Notes: generated by a model from the sequence alone, not told the origin. Positions 8,391 through 17,189 are shown, numbered from the stretch's first letter. The stretch: DNA of 64,000 nt from Planctomycetota bacterium (GCA_016197205.1 JACPWG010000022.1:83130-147129), one strand, 5' to 3'. Numbers and translations: made by a program.

Positions 8391-9260
8391 CTACGTCAAG
8401 CGGACGCGGCCCACGCCCGCGTAGACGTTGAACCGGTCGCTTTTCACGAAACCGAGCAGCGTGGCGCCAAACTCCTCGGCCAGCCCGATCGCCAGGCTCG
8501 AGGGCGCGCCCACCCCGCCCAGGATGGGGACGCCGGCCGCCAGCGCCTTTTGCACGATCTCGAAGCTCGTCCGGCCGCTCACGAAAAGCACTCGATCGTG
8601 GAGGAGCGACCGACCCGCGAGGACCTCCGCGCCCACCAGCTTGTCCACCGCATTGTGCCGCCCCACGTCCTCCGCCAGGCGCAGGAGCGCGCCCTCGGCG
8701 TCGAAAAGCGCGGCCGCGTGTAGGCCGCCGGTCTTTTCGAACACGCCCTGCCCGGCGCGGAGCCTTTCCGGCAGCCCCTGCACCGTCGCCGCCGTCACGA
8801 CCGGCAGCCCGGGCGGGAGGGGCGGGAAGCCGCGGACTCGGAGCGCCTCGATGGCCGCCTTCCCGCAGACGCCGCAGCTTGCGGACACGAAGAAGTGACG
8901 AAGCAGGCTGCGCGGCTCGACGGCGAGGCCCGCGCGCAGGTCGACCTGGAGAGAATTGAACTCCTGCGGCCGACGGCCCGGCCCCTTCCCCGTGCAATAG
9001 GTCATCCGCGCGATGTCCCCGCCCGCGCGAATTACCCCTTCGGCGAAAAGAAAACCGGCAGCCAGGGCGTAGTCGTCCCCGGGCGTGCGCATCGTCACCG
9101 AGAGGTTGGCGGCGGGTGCGCCGGCCGCGTCCGCGAGGCCGATGCGGATTTCAAGCGGCTCCTCGACCGCGATCTGGTCCTTCTTTCTTGCGACCTTCCC
9201 GTCGCTGACCTGGTGGATGGAGGTCCGGCGCGCGCTCGCCCCGGGAGTCTCGCCGGTCAT
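8391..9260 (-). CDS. fdhD: Formate dehydrogenase accessory sulfurtransferase FdhD
   Basis: 289 residues, normal FdhD length. The signature FFVSASCGVCG is present with C129 and C132, the cysteines that carry sulfur from IscS to the molybdenum site of formate-dehydrogenase-like enzymes. YALAAGFLFAEGVI, the DVGRHNAVDKLVG motif and VSGRTSFEIVQKAL near residues 205-240 complete the fold. The natural client in this window is the FdhF/YdeP enzyme at 1761-4061, although four genes and two repeats separate them. The gene sits alone between two copies of the family B palindrome. Confidence 0.95.
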   Translation of the reverse strand: MTGETPGASARRTSIHQVSDGKVARKKDQIAVEEPLEIRIGLADAAGAPAANLSVTMRTPGDDYALAAGFLFAEGVIRAGGDIARMTYCTGKGPGRRPQEFNSLQVDLRAGLAVEPRSLLRHFFVSASCGVCGKAAIEALRVRGFPPLPPGLPVVTAATVQGLPERLRAGQGVFEKTGGLHAAALFDAEGALLRLAEDVGRHNAVDKLVGAEVLAGRSLLHDRVLFVSGRTSFEIVQKALAAGVPILGGVGAPSSLAIGLAEEFGATLLGFVKSDRFNVYAGVGRVRLT

Positions 9261-9395
9261 GGATGCCGCCGTTCCGTGTGTTTGGGACCAGGGGAGGTAG
9301 GGTGCCGGGCGACGAAAGCGAACAGCGCGGCCTATGAACAGGCTCAGACCGCGCCCTCACGGTTGCTGTTCCGTGGACCGCGGCCGCACGAGTGG

Positions 9396-9516
9396 CCCGT
9401 TGACGAAGTCCAGACACGATGCCTGGGGGCGCGGGCCTCCGGCCCGCGCGAGTCTGCACATGAGCTGCGACTTGCCGTGACTCGACTGACGACTGTGTCC
9501 GAAGTTCGTCAACGGG
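9396..9516. repeat. Palindromic repeat, family B, copy 2
   Basis: Ends are 22-bp inverted repeats (cccgttgacgaagtccagac... and ...gttcgtcaacggg) matching at about 20 of 22 positions. The core contains a perfect hairpin gcgcgggcc-tcc-ggcccgcgc. The stop codon of oleD lies 4 bp beyond its right end. Confidence 0.8.
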
Positions 9517-9519
9517 CCG

Positions 9520-10524
9520 CTAGGTCGATCCGCCGGTTCCGGTTCGCAGCCACGCGGCCAACCGCCGCAGCCCCTCGTCGAGCGACACGCGCGGCGCGTA
9601 CCCCAGGTCGCGTCGGGCCGCGTCGATGTTGAACCAGTGGGCGGTGGAGAGCTGGCGGGCGAGGAAGCGGGTCATGCGCGGCTCCTCCTCGCGGCCGAGA
9701 AGGCCGTACACAACCTCGCACGCCCAGCCCGCGGCGTACGCGACGCCCGCCGGGACGGTGCGCACGACCGGCGGCAGCCCGGCCGCGGCCAAGATCCGGT
9801 CGAGCAGGTCCGACATCGGGATCGGCTCCCCCTGCGAGATGAAGTACGCCTTCCCCGCGATGGCGGCGCCGGGGCCGAGCCGGTCGAAGGCGAGCAGGTG
9901 GGCCTCGGCCGCGTTCTCGATGTAGGTCGAGTCCACGAGGCAGCGGCGCTTTCCGACCTTGCGGAGCTGCCCCGCGCGCGCCCGCGCGACGAGCCGCGGG
10001 ACCAGGTGGTGGTCGCCGGGCCCCCAGATCATGTGTGGGCGGAGCGCGACGGTCGAGAGGTCCGGCCCGTTCGCGGCCAGCACCGCCCGTTCGGCCATCG
10101 CTTTCGTCCGCGGGTAGTGCGCCTCGTACCGCTCCGGGTACGGTGCGGACTCATCGACGCCGTCGAGGTCGCGACCGTCGTGGACGACGCTCGGCGACGA
10201 CGTGTACACGAGCTTTCGGATGCCGTGCCGGCGGCACGCGGCGAGGACGTTTTCCGTCCCCGTCACGTTGGCCGCGTGGTACTCCTCGTACCGGCCCCAG
10301 ATGCCGGGCTTCGCGGCCACGTGAAAGACCGCCTCGCACCCGCGCGCGGCCTCCTCGACCGCGGACGCGTCCGCGAGGTCGCCGCGCCCCGCGTCTACGC
10401 CGAGCGCGGTCAGCGCCGGGTACTCGCCCCGCGCGAAGCTCCGCACGGCGAGGCCGCGCGCGCGAAGCTGCTCGACGATCGCCTTTCCCAGGAAACCCCC
10501 GCCGCCCGTGACCAGGACCGTCAT
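9520..10524 (-). CDS. oleD: OleD-type NAD(P)-dependent 2-alkyl-3-oxoalkanoate reductase
   Basis: Start at ATG 10524 (334 residues) because the nucleotide-binding motif then begins at residue 6 (TGGGGFLG, 6-13) as in short-chain dehydrogenase/epimerase proteins. The active-site pair is Y137-x3-K141 (YPRTK). IWGPGDHHLVPRLVARARAG and the C-terminal helical region match 3-beta-HSD/NSDHL-like OleD. Together with oleC and oleB upstream on the same strand the assignment is strong. OleD reduces the OleA Claisen product to a 2-alkyl-3-hydroxyalkanoate during head-to-head hydrocarbon synthesis. Confidence 0.88.
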   Translation of the reverse strand: MTVLVTGGGGFLGKAIVEQLRARGLAVRSFARGEYPALTALGVDAGRGDLADASAVEEAARGCEAVFHVAAKPGIWGRYEEYHAANVTGTENVLAACRRHGIRKLVYTSSPSVVHDGRDLDGVDESAPYPERYEAHYPRTKAMAERAVLAANGPDLSTVALRPHMIWGPGDHHLVPRLVARARAGQLRKVGKRRCLVDSTYIENAAEAHLLAFDRLGPGAAIAGKAYFISQGEPIPMSDLLDRILAAAGLPPVVRTVPAGVAYAAGWACEVVYGLLGREEEPRMTRFLARQLSTAHWFNIDAARRDLGYAPRVSLDEGLRRLAAWLRTGTGGST

Positions 10525-10541
10525 CTTGCGACACCCCTTGA

Positions 10542-10640
10542 GGCCCGTTGACGAAGCTCCGCCCCGCTCTTCGAGTGAGTGCTTCGCGGCGCACGGCCGT
10601 GCCGCCATTCGGTCCGCCTGAAGGCGGAACTACGAACAGT
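10542..10640. repeat. Repeat fragments between oleC and oleD
   Basis: A half terminus of family B (ggcccgttgacgaagctcc, 10542-10560) is followed at 10614-10640 by ccgcctgaaggcggaactac..., the hairpin core also found in the 131-bp elements and at 49778-49862. Confidence 0.7.
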
Positions 10641-10685
10641 GGCCTCGGCCTTCCAGGACGGCGTCCGCACCTGATCCATGGGCCC

Positions 10686-12413
10686 CTACCTCCAACCTAG
10701 CTTCCGCTCCGCCCACACCGCGAGCTTCTCGCGGAAGATCTTCGCGTTGTGCCGCACGTCGACCGGGAAGCGCGGGTGGAAGAGAAGCGTGCGGATGGGG
10801 CGGGTGTGCTCGCGCGCCGCGCCGAGCGCGAGCAGCTCCTCGCGGAGCCGCGCGTCCGGCACGCGCGGCACATCCGGGTCCCGCTCGACGCAAAGGACCG
10901 GTTCGACCGCGCCGTCGCCTCCTCCTCCGCGCCGCACCCCGACGAGCGCGGTCCGAAACACGGCGGGGTGGGTGTTGAAGACCGCCTCGCACGGGATCGT
11001 GAACAGCGTGCCCGCGGGCGTGACGACCCGATGCGACTTGCGGCCGCAGAACCAGATCCGGCCCCGGTCGTCGAGGTAGCCGAGATCCCCCATGCGGTGG
11101 CGGATCGTCGTGCCGTCCTTCTCGCGGATCTTGGCGAGCGCCGTGCTCGCCTCGCGCTTCCAGTAGGAACGGGTCACGGTCGGACCGCGAACGACGATTT
11201 CGCCGATCTCCCCGACCGGCAGCGCAAGGGCGTCGTCCCAGGTCGGCACGGCCTCATCCGAGATCGGGAGGATTCGCACCTCCATGCCGGCGACGGGCCG
11301 GCCGACGCAGATCCCGGCCCCGGCCTCGGTCCGCGCCCGCGTTTCGCCGAGGACCTCGTGGCTTCCGATCGAAGCGACCGGGAGCGCCTCGGTGGCGCCG
11401 TACGGGGTGAAGACCTGGGTTTCCGGCGCGAGCAGCCGGGAGAAGCGCTCGAGCAGGCGCGCGGGGACCGGTGCGCCCGCGCAGAGGACCCTGCGGAGGG
11501 AGGGGAGCTTCACGCCCCGCGGCTCCCCGTACCGGGCCAAGCGGTCGATCACCGCGGGCGAGCCGAACATGTTCGTCGCGCCGAATTCGTGGATCGCGGC
11601 GACCAGGGCCGCGGGGTCGGCGGAGGCGGGCCGGCTCGGGTCCATGTCGGGGACGACCGTGGTCATTCCGAGCGCGGGGTCGAAGAGCGCGAAGAGCGGA
11701 AACGTGGGCAGGTCGATTTCCCCGGGCCGGATGTCGTACGTGTCGCGGACCTTTTCGACCTGGGCGGCGAAGTTGCCGTGCGTGTACACCGCCCCCTTCG
11801 GCACGCCGGTCGAGCCGCTGGTGAAGAGGATCGCGGCGATTTCGTCCGCGCGCGTGGCCGCCGCCTCGAGGCGACCGTCGCCGCCGCGCCGTTTCACCTC
11901 GGCGAGGGTCCAGCCGCCCCAAAAGAGACGCGGCCCTACGGTGATCACCCTACGGATCGTGGCGCGCCCCCAGCCCAGGAGGAGGCGGGCGACGTGGGCC
12001 TTCGGGATGCCGATGAAGGCCTCGGCCTCGGCCTCGGCGATGCACGCCTTGAGGTTCCGGATCCCCATGCCCGGATCGACCAGCACGGGGACGACGCCGG
12101 CCTTGAACAGGGCGAAGGTGAGCGCGAAAAATTCGAGGCTGGGCTTCACCATGAGCACGGTCCGCGTCCCGCGGCCGATCCCGATCGTCCCGAGCCCGCG
12201 CGCGATCCGGTCGCTCTCTTCGTCGAGTTGCCGGTAGGTGTAGCTCGCGTAGGCCGGCCGGCCGTCGAGGCGGCGGCCGACGGGCGCGTGTATCGCGTGC
12301 GCGTCCGGCTGCCGGCGGGCCATTTCGGGAAGGACGGTCGCTATGTTGACGGAGGCGCAGGGAGAGGAGGAGGAGGTGACCGAACGAAGAGCGGCGTCGG
12401 CGGCAGTGCTCAT
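10686..12413 (-). CDS. oleC: OleC beta-lactone synthetase (AMP-dependent ligase family)
   Basis: ATG 12413 is preferred (575 residues); an in-frame TTG at 12443 lies at the edge of a repeat and is unlikely. It has the full ANL superfamily signature: ILFTSGSTGVPKGAVYTHG at about 195-213, YGATEALP, and GDLGYLDDRGRIWFCGRKSHRV. The C-terminal lysine loop reads PVDVRHNAKIFREKL. OleC uses ATP to close the OleD product to a beta-lactone. A general fatty acyl-CoA ligase would look similar, but the location between oleB and oleD decides. A 131-bp mobile palindrome separates it from oleB. Confidence 0.88.
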   Translation of the reverse strand: MSTAADAALRSVTSSSSPCASVNIATVLPEMARRQPDAHAIHAPVGRRLDGRPAYASYTYRQLDEESDRIARGLGTIGIGRGTRTVLMVKPSLEFFALTFALFKAGVVPVLVDPGMGIRNLKACIAEAEAEAFIGIPKAHVARLLLGWGRATIRRVITVGPRLFWGGWTLAEVKRRGGDGRLEAAATRADEIAAILFTSGSTGVPKGAVYTHGNFAAQVEKVRDTYDIRPGEIDLPTFPLFALFDPALGMTTVVPDMDPSRPASADPAALVAAIHEFGATNMFGSPAVIDRLARYGEPRGVKLPSLRRVLCAGAPVPARLLERFSRLLAPETQVFTPYGATEALPVASIGSHEVLGETRARTEAGAGICVGRPVAGMEVRILPISDEAVPTWDDALALPVGEIGEIVVRGPTVTRSYWKREASTALAKIREKDGTTIRHRMGDLGYLDDRGRIWFCGRKSHRVVTPAGTLFTIPCEAVFNTHPAVFRTALVGVRRGGGGDGAVEPVLCVERDPDVPRVPDARLREELLALGAAREHTRPIRTLLFHPRFPVDVRHNAKIFREKLAVWAERKLGWR

Positions 12414-12444
12414 GGCTGGGGCGATCCTTCCTACGGATTTCAAA

Positions 12445-12575
12445 TGGGTGTGGCTACTTTTCGCAGGCCCCCTGAAGGGGGTACTACAAACAGTGGGTGC
12501 TGCTCTCGGAACCTACTGTTCGTAGTACCGCCTTCAGGCGGTCTGGGCGCTGTCGTCGAAAAGTAGCCACACCCA
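12445..12575. mobile_element. 131-bp MITE-like palindromic element, copy A
   Basis: Perfect 19-bp terminal inverted repeats TGGGTGTGGCTACTTTTCG and its complement. The interior folds on itself, with arms bearing ccgcctgaaggcggtactac and gtagtacccccttcaggggg. Direct 7-bp target duplications TTTCAAA lie at 12438-12444 and 12576-12582. It differs at only two positions from the inverted copy at 52660-52790. There is no coding capacity, so it must have been moved in trans. Confidence 0.92.
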
Positions 12576-12618
12576 TTTCAAATTGCAAAGTTCAAAGGTC
12601 AAATGTCAAATTGCAGGG
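12576..12618. repeat. AAATTGCAAA word repeat
   Basis: Low-complexity string of aattgcaaa/ttcaaa/gtcaaat units, like those at 19081, 27863, 28250, 35803 and 58285. The last codons and stop of oleB fall inside it. Confidence 0.8.
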
Positions 12619-13528
12619 GTGTGGCCGCGTTCGTTCGAGTCAGTGGATGTTCATCCAAGAAGCGTTCGATTCGTCGCACGAGAGGGTCGCCCACGTCCTC
12701 CAGCACATAGTGGCCGCACTCGGGATAGCGCTCCACCTCGGCGTGCGGAAAGTAGCGGATCCACGCGTCGAGGAAGTGCCGGTCGAAGACGAAGTCCCGT
12801 TCTCCCCAGCCCACGAGGATCGGCCGGTCGCGGAAGCGCTCGAGGCCGGCCGCGACTTCCGATACGCGGTCGTAGCAGCGGTCGCCGGGCCGGAGTGGAA
12901 TGTCCTGGACGAAGCGGAGCGTGGCGATGCGGTTGGCCCATGAATCGTACGGAGCGCAGTAGGCCGCGCGGACGCGCTTCGGCATGGGATTTTTCTTGCA
13001 GCATACCACGGCGGCCACGCGGCTGAAGGCATTGAAGCCGCGGATGAGGAAGGCCCCGAGCGCGGTGTCGCGGGCGAACCAGAGTGGCCACGGAAAGGAC
13101 ATTTCGGCGGGGAGGAGGAACGCGGCGGTGTTGAGGAGGACGAGGCGGCGGACCCGCTCCGGGTGGAGGTGGGCCCAGGCCATCCCGATCATCCCGCCCC
13201 AGTCGTGGAGCACGAGCGTGAGGTCCGCGGTAAGGCCCAGGTGTTCGAGCAACCGATCCAGGTCCGCGACTCTGCGGTCGAGGGTGTATTCGTAGCGATC
13301 GTCGCCCGGCTTGTCGGAAAGGCCGCAGCCGATGTGGTCCGGGACGATCGTGCGCCGGCGGCCGCGCAGGGCGAGCACGAGGTTGCGGTAGTAGATCGAC
13401 CAGGTGGGGTTGCCATGGAGCATGACGACCGCTTCCCCTTGCCCTTCGTCGAGATAGTGGTAGCGGAGCCCCTCGAGGTCGAGGGCTTTGCCTTGGAACG
13501 GGTAGAGGTCGCTTGGGAGGGGAAGCAT
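12599..13528 (-). CDS. oleB: OleB alpha/beta hydrolase (beta-lactone decarboxylase)
   Basis: ATG 13528 with AGGAG 7 nt upstream, 309 residues. Haloalkane-dehalogenase-like fold: oxyanion HGNPTW (38-43), nucleophile D109 in LHDWGG, acid in GERDFVF (D245), base H273 in ECGHYVLED. OleB converts the OleC beta-lactone to a cis-olefin and CO2. It ends in LQFDI, encoded by the AAATTGCAAA repeat, so the extreme C-terminus is probably not ancestral. It starts 8 bp after the STAS gene stop and is probably co-transcribed with it. A true haloalkane dehalogenase is the alternative; oleC and oleD next door argue against it. Confidence 0.87.
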   Translation of the reverse strand: MLPLPSDLYPFQGKALDLEGLRYHYLDEGQGEAVVMLHGNPTWSIYYRNLVLALRGRRRTIVPDHIGCGLSDKPGDDRYEYTLDRRVADLDRLLEHLGLTADLTLVLHDWGGMIGMAWAHLHPERVRRLVLLNTAAFLLPAEMSFPWPLWFARDTALGAFLIRGFNAFSRVAAVVCCKKNPMPKRVRAAYCAPYDSWANRIATLRFVQDIPLRPGDRCYDRVSEVAAGLERFRDRPILVGWGERDFVFDRHFLDAWIRYFPHAEVERYPECGHYVLEDVGDPLVRRIERFLDEHPLTRTNAATPLQFDI

Positions 13529-13536
13529 CGGCGCTC

Positions 13537-15282
13537 CTACGCGTCGCGGGGCTGGCGGGCGTCCCAGCTTTCGATGAGCACGAAGAGCGTGAACACGCAG
13601 AAGACGAGAGACACGAGCACGAGGAGGAGGAGGGCGAGCGCGTGCTCGGAGGGAACCAGGAAGACCACGCCGGTCCGCAGGGAGACGAGCAGGGGCACGA
13701 AACTGAAGAGGATGGCCGCGATCTGGCCGAGCCGCGCCCAAAGGGGGAGGCGCGCGAACCCGTGCCCCACGAGGAAAAAGATGGCGGCGAAGAGGAGGAG
13801 GCTGACGCCCTCGGGGAGACCGGGCTGGTGGCCCGTGACGAGCTCCCGGCGGAAGAGGATCCAGCCGCCGAGGCCGGCACAGCCGAGGCCGTAGAGGCGG
13901 TCGAGCCAGGCGACCGCGTGCAGGTAAGAGTGCGGGATCGCGCGCAGCAGGATCGTGGTCCCGGACCGGGCGGTGCGTTGGGTGCCGGAGGCGAGGTGCG
14001 CGCTCGCGGAGGCGGGTCGCACGGCGCGGGTTGCGGGCGACCCCGTCGCACGAATGACGGCGGCCTTTGCGGCTGCAGGGGGCGACGTGGGGGCGGACGC
14101 GGGGCGCGGCGCAGGCGCGGACGCGGACGCGGACGCGGGTGGAGGCTTGGGGGCGCCGGCCACCTTGGGGCGCGTGCCGGCTGCGGGCAGGGGCGAGGTA
14201 GTGGGCCGCGGCGCGGCTTTCGTCGCCGTTGCCGGCGCTCCGCCGGGCTTCGGGATCGGCGCGGTCGAGGGGGAGGGGACCGCCTGGCGAGCCGGCGTTG
14301 CCGGAGCAGGCGGCGATGCCGGCACGGAAGGCGCGGCCGGAGCCGGCGGGATCGCGGGGACGGCTGCGGGTGTCGGCAGCGGCGCGGCAGGCGCAGCCGG
14401 TGGGCCCTTTGGGGCCGGAGACGGCGACGGCTCCGAGAGTGCCCTTTCCGCCGCGGGAGCTGGCGGCGTTGCCGGGGCCATGACGGTGGCCGTGGGCGCA
14501 CTCTCTGTTGTCGGCGTCGCAGCCACAGCCGTCGCCGCCACAACCGCTGCCGTGCCTACGGCCGTGGGTGCGAGCTCGGTCGGCGTCCTCGCCGGTGCGG
14601 GAGCGCTCGCGACAACCACAAGGGGCGGGGCCGGCACCGTGACTGCCTCGGGTGCGTGTGAGGGCGCGGGTTCCGCCGGCGCTTCGTCGGACGGCCTCGG
14701 CTCCGCGCCGGACTCCGCCGGTGCTAGCGTCGTTCGGGGAAGGGGCGTCTCCGTCGCGTCCGCAGCTTCCTCGCGAGGCGGGACCGTCTCGGTGCTCGTG
14801 GGCTCCGCGGCTTCCGCGGTCGCCGGGTCGGCGACCAGCAACGCGATCTCGTCCTCGTCCTCCTTCGCCGTCACCTCCTCGCCGTGTCCCTTCGCCGTTT
14901 CCTCCCCGGCGCTTTGCTCCCGGTGATCGACCGTCAGCAGGCGGACGGCCTCGTCCAGCGTGTCCACGACATCAAAGTACAACTCGAGGCGCATCCGGTG
15001 CACCACGATCTTGACCATCGGGGAGACGCGAACCAGCGTCAGCCGTCCTCCCTGGGCCCGGAGCTGGCTGGCGAGGTGGACGAAGAACCCAAGCCCCTGG
15101 CTGTTGACGTAGCTGACCCCCTTCATGTCCAGGAGGAAGCGCCTCTTCCCCTGGGCGAGGAGGCGCTTGAATTGCTCTTGCAGGAGCGGTTCGGTTTTCC
15201 AGTCGACAGTCCCGCGGATGCCGACGAGGGATGCGCGCGGCACGCTGGTGAGCGGATGGACCTCGATCGCCAGTTCGCCCAC
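13537..15282 (-). CDS. STAS-domain protein with long Pro/Ala linker and C-terminal membrane domain
   Basis: 581 residues in three parts. Residues 1-112 are a STAS (anti-anti-sigma-like) domain, with S61 of VNSQGLGFF at the position usually phosphorylated in SpoIIAA-type antagonists. Residues 115-440 are an Ala/Pro/Thr-rich low-complexity linker. Residues 440-575 contain three or four hydrophobic helices (GLGCAGLGGWILF, VSLLLFAAIFFLVGHG, IAAILFSFVPLLVSL, ALALLLLVLVSLVFCVFTLFVLI). A membrane-tethered STAS domain suggests partner switching at the membrane. The nearest candidate partner is the SpoIIE-type phosphatase at 17186. It leads the oleBCD strand, so it may be co-transcribed with that pathway. 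Confidence 0.7.
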   Translation of the reverse strand: MGELAIEVHPLTSVPRASLVGIRGTVDWKTEPLLQEQFKRLLAQGKRRFLLDMKGVSYVNSQGLGFFVHLASQLRAQGGRLTLVRVSPMVKIVVHRMRLELYFDVVDTLDEAVRLLTVDHREQSAGEETAKGHGEEVTAKEDEDEIALLVADPATAEAAEPTSTETVPPREEAADATETPLPRTTLAPAESGAEPRPSDEAPAEPAPSHAPEAVTVPAPPLVVVASAPAPARTPTELAPTAVGTAAVVAATAVAATPTTESAPTATVMAPATPPAPAAERALSEPSPSPAPKGPPAAPAAPLPTPAAVPAIPPAPAAPSVPASPPAPATPARQAVPSPSTAPIPKPGGAPATATKAAPRPTTSPLPAAGTRPKVAGAPKPPPASASASAPAPRPASAPTSPPAAAKAAVIRATGSPATRAVRPASASAHLASGTQRTARSGTTILLRAIPHSYLHAVAWLDRLYGLGCAGLGGWILFRRELVTGHQPGLPEGVSLLLFAAIFFLVGHGFARLPLWARLGQIAAILFSFVPLLVSLRTGVVFLVPSEHALALLLLVLVSLVFCVFTLFVLIESWDARQPRDA

Positions 15283-15339
15283 GAGCCAGTCTCCGCCAAG
15301 TGGAGGTGCGATCCCCTCATGCGCCGCACGCTCAGCGCC

Positions 15340-15475
15340 CGCGCAAGAATTACTTTACATTTTCGTGGATCGACCGATGCCTGGGGGCGCGGGCCTCCGG
15401 CCCGCGCAGCGGGGCCCAGCGGGCCGCGCCCCCAGGAGCCTCGAGGTCCGAGTCTGCGCAGTTATTTTTGCGCGC
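15340..15475. repeat. Palindromic repeat sharing a family B core
   Basis: The ends are imperfect inverted repeats (gcgcaagaattactt and agttatttttgcgc). The core gatgcctgggggcgcgggcc and its following hairpin are shared with 9417-9450. The right terminus recurs inverted at 63967-64000. Confidence 0.7.
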
Positions 15476-15559
15476 ACGCTCACCTGCGCCGCAGGTCCGG
15501 TGCGAGGGGCGTGGCCGGCCTCTGCCGCCTACCGGAAAGGGTCGGGTCCAGAAATGGGC

Positions 15560-15595
15560 AGGGCCGGGAAGCCGCCGAAGCGGCCTCCCGGCCCT
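15560..15595 (-). terminator. Strong hairpin downstream of tRNA-Pro
   Basis: On the reverse strand AGGGCCGGGA and its complement plus a 5-bp inner stem close on a TTCG tetraloop. The following tract is only weakly T-rich (ATTTCT). Position just after the tRNA suggests a terminator. Confidence 0.6.
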
Positions 15596-15605
15596 GGTTC
15601 CCGTG

Positions 15606-15683
<78 letters not shown>

Positions 15684-15695
15684 GCTTCGCGTACA

Positions 15696-15724
15696 TATAT
15701 ACCGAACTCCCGCGGTCGAAGCAA
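15696..15724 (-). promoter_or_regulatory. Promoter of tRNA-Pro
   Basis: Reverse strand TTGCTT (15719-15724), 17 bp, TATATA (15696-15701). The -10 ends 12 nt before the first tRNA base. Confidence 0.7.
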
Positions 15725-15786
15725 GGGAATTCCTGGCCCCGATCCGGAGGTGCGCGTCGCCCCGCCGTTCCAGTCCGCCGATTCAG

Positions 15787-15815
15787 TTGACTTCGGTTTC
15801 CACCGGGGCTAGACT
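15787..15815 (+). promoter_or_regulatory. Promoter of the HDOD-SpoIIE operon
   Basis: TTGACT (15787-15792), 17 bp, TAGACT (15810-15815), with about 45 nt from the predicted start to the ATG at 15867. Confidence 0.65.
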
Positions 15816-15866
15816 GGCTGCCCTGGTCCGTCCTGCCCAGTTCCTCCGCTTTCGACAGTTCCCCGC

Positions 15867-17189
15867 ATGGACCCGGCACGCCCCTCCCGCTTCGTCATCG
15901 GGTATCGTATTCGCTCCCGGAGCGGGGAAGAGGTGCCGGTGAGGGTCGTGCTCGACGAGGGCGGGGTTCACGTCCGGCAGGAGAGCATCGAGGAGGACGT
16001 GGCCTGGGAGGACCTGTGCGCCGCGGGCGAGACCGCGGACTCGGCGGCCGGGAACCGCAACCTCTGCCTTCTCCACAAACAGACGCTGCGACGCATCCTC
16101 GTCCCCTGCTCCGAAGAGGAGTTTCCCGACCTGCGCGAATTTGTGGCGGCCCGCGTGCCTTTCGTGCAGGCGGTTGCGACGGGCGCGCACGCCAGGATGG
16201 TGGGCGGCGACTCGATCGTGCGGACGGCCGGCGGCGCAGGCGGCGCAGGGGACCTGCTCTTGCGCGAGCGCAAGCGGCAGCTCGACGAGCGGCTCTCCGA
16301 GCTGCCTCTTCTGCCGGCCGCCTACCACGATGCGGAGCAGGTCGCGGGGAACCCGCTGGCCTCGGTCATCGACTTCGAACGCGTCATCGCCCGTAGCCGC
16401 TCGCTCGCGGAGCGCGTGCTGAAGCTCGCGAATTCGCCCCGGTACGCGCGCGCCCGCAAGCTCACGAAACTGTCGGAGTGCCTGCCCGTCCTCGGCTTCA
16501 GCGCGGTCCGCGACATCGTGCTGGGGTTCACGTTGAGCCGGACCCTGCCGAAGGACGTCTCCGGCTACGGCATGCCCGACTACGGCGCGTGGCGGCACGG
16601 GATGGCCGTCGGGCTCGCCGCCCGCACGCTAGAGCGTCGTCTTCGCGCCGCGCAGGAGGCCGCGGCCGCGGCGGCGGAGACGGGCGCGCCGTTCGCGAGC
16701 GAGGCGCCGGCTGCGCCACGGGAGACACCCGGGGAGCTCTTCCTGGCCCTCCTGGTCCACGACGTCGGCAAGGTGGTGCTGGCCCCGTTGGCCCAGGAGC
16801 GCCGCGCCGCGCTTCTGGAAGAGCTCGGCAGGTGCCAGGGAGACCTGCCGCAGGCCGAGCAAAACGTCCTGGGCTTCGACCATCAGGAGATCGGCGTCCG
16901 CATCGTCCGGCGCTGGGGCCTGTCGAGGCTTGCCCAGGAAGTGGTCCTGCATCATCACCTCCCGAGCGAGGCGGTCGCCTACCGCTGGAGCGTCGCGCTG
17001 GCCCACGTCGCGGACCACCTCGTCCACCGCCTGGGCATCGCCGAGACCCAGCATCGCAGCCTGAAATCCCGGTTGGACCGGGCGGGACTCGATATCCTCG
17101 GCCTCTCCGCGGAGCAGCTCGTCGAGGCCGAAGGCTGGATCGCCGAGGAGGAAGTCACGTACCGCACGATGGCGAATCAACTCGCATGA
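15867..17189 (+). CDS. HDOD domain protein
   Basis: 440 residues. The N-terminal 130 residues are a poorly conserved beta-rich region. Residues from about 145 form an HDOD domain, beginning SELPLLPAAYHDAEQV with ERVLKLANSP. HD-superfamily signatures are retained: HDVGKVVL, FDHQEIGVRIVRRWGL and VLHHHLP. HDOD proteins act as signalling adaptors and are usually catalytically inactive, although this one keeps an HD pair. An Ala/Glu-rich insert lies near residues 250-285. The stop overlaps the next start (ATGA), so it is translationally coupled to the SpoIIE-type phosphatase, and a shared signalling role is likely. Confidence 0.85.
   Translation: MDPARPSRFVIGYRIRSRSGEEVPVRVVLDEGGVHVRQESIEEDVAWEDLCAAGETADSAAGNRNLCLLHKQTLRRILVPCSEEEFPDLREFVAARVPFVQAVATGAHARMVGGDSIVRTAGGAGGAGDLLLRERKRQLDERLSELPLLPAAYHDAEQVAGNPLASVIDFERVIARSRSLAERVLKLANSPRYARARKLTKLSECLPVLGFSAVRDIVLGFTLSRTLPKDVSGYGMPDYGAWRHGMAVGLAARTLERRLRAAQEAAAAAAETGAPFASEAPAAPRETPGELFLALLVHDVGKVVLAPLAQERRAALLEELGRCQGDLPQAEQNVLGFDHQEIGVRIVRRWGLSRLAQEVVLHHHLPSEAVAYRWSVALAHVADHLVHRLGIAETQHRSLKSRLDRAGLDILGLSAEQLVEAEGWIAEEEVTYRTMANQLA

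Noticed and set aside
10686..12443. Longer OleC from the upstream TTG
   Set aside because: The TTG lies at the flank of the 131-bp element and adds no conserved residues; the ATG at 12413 is better.
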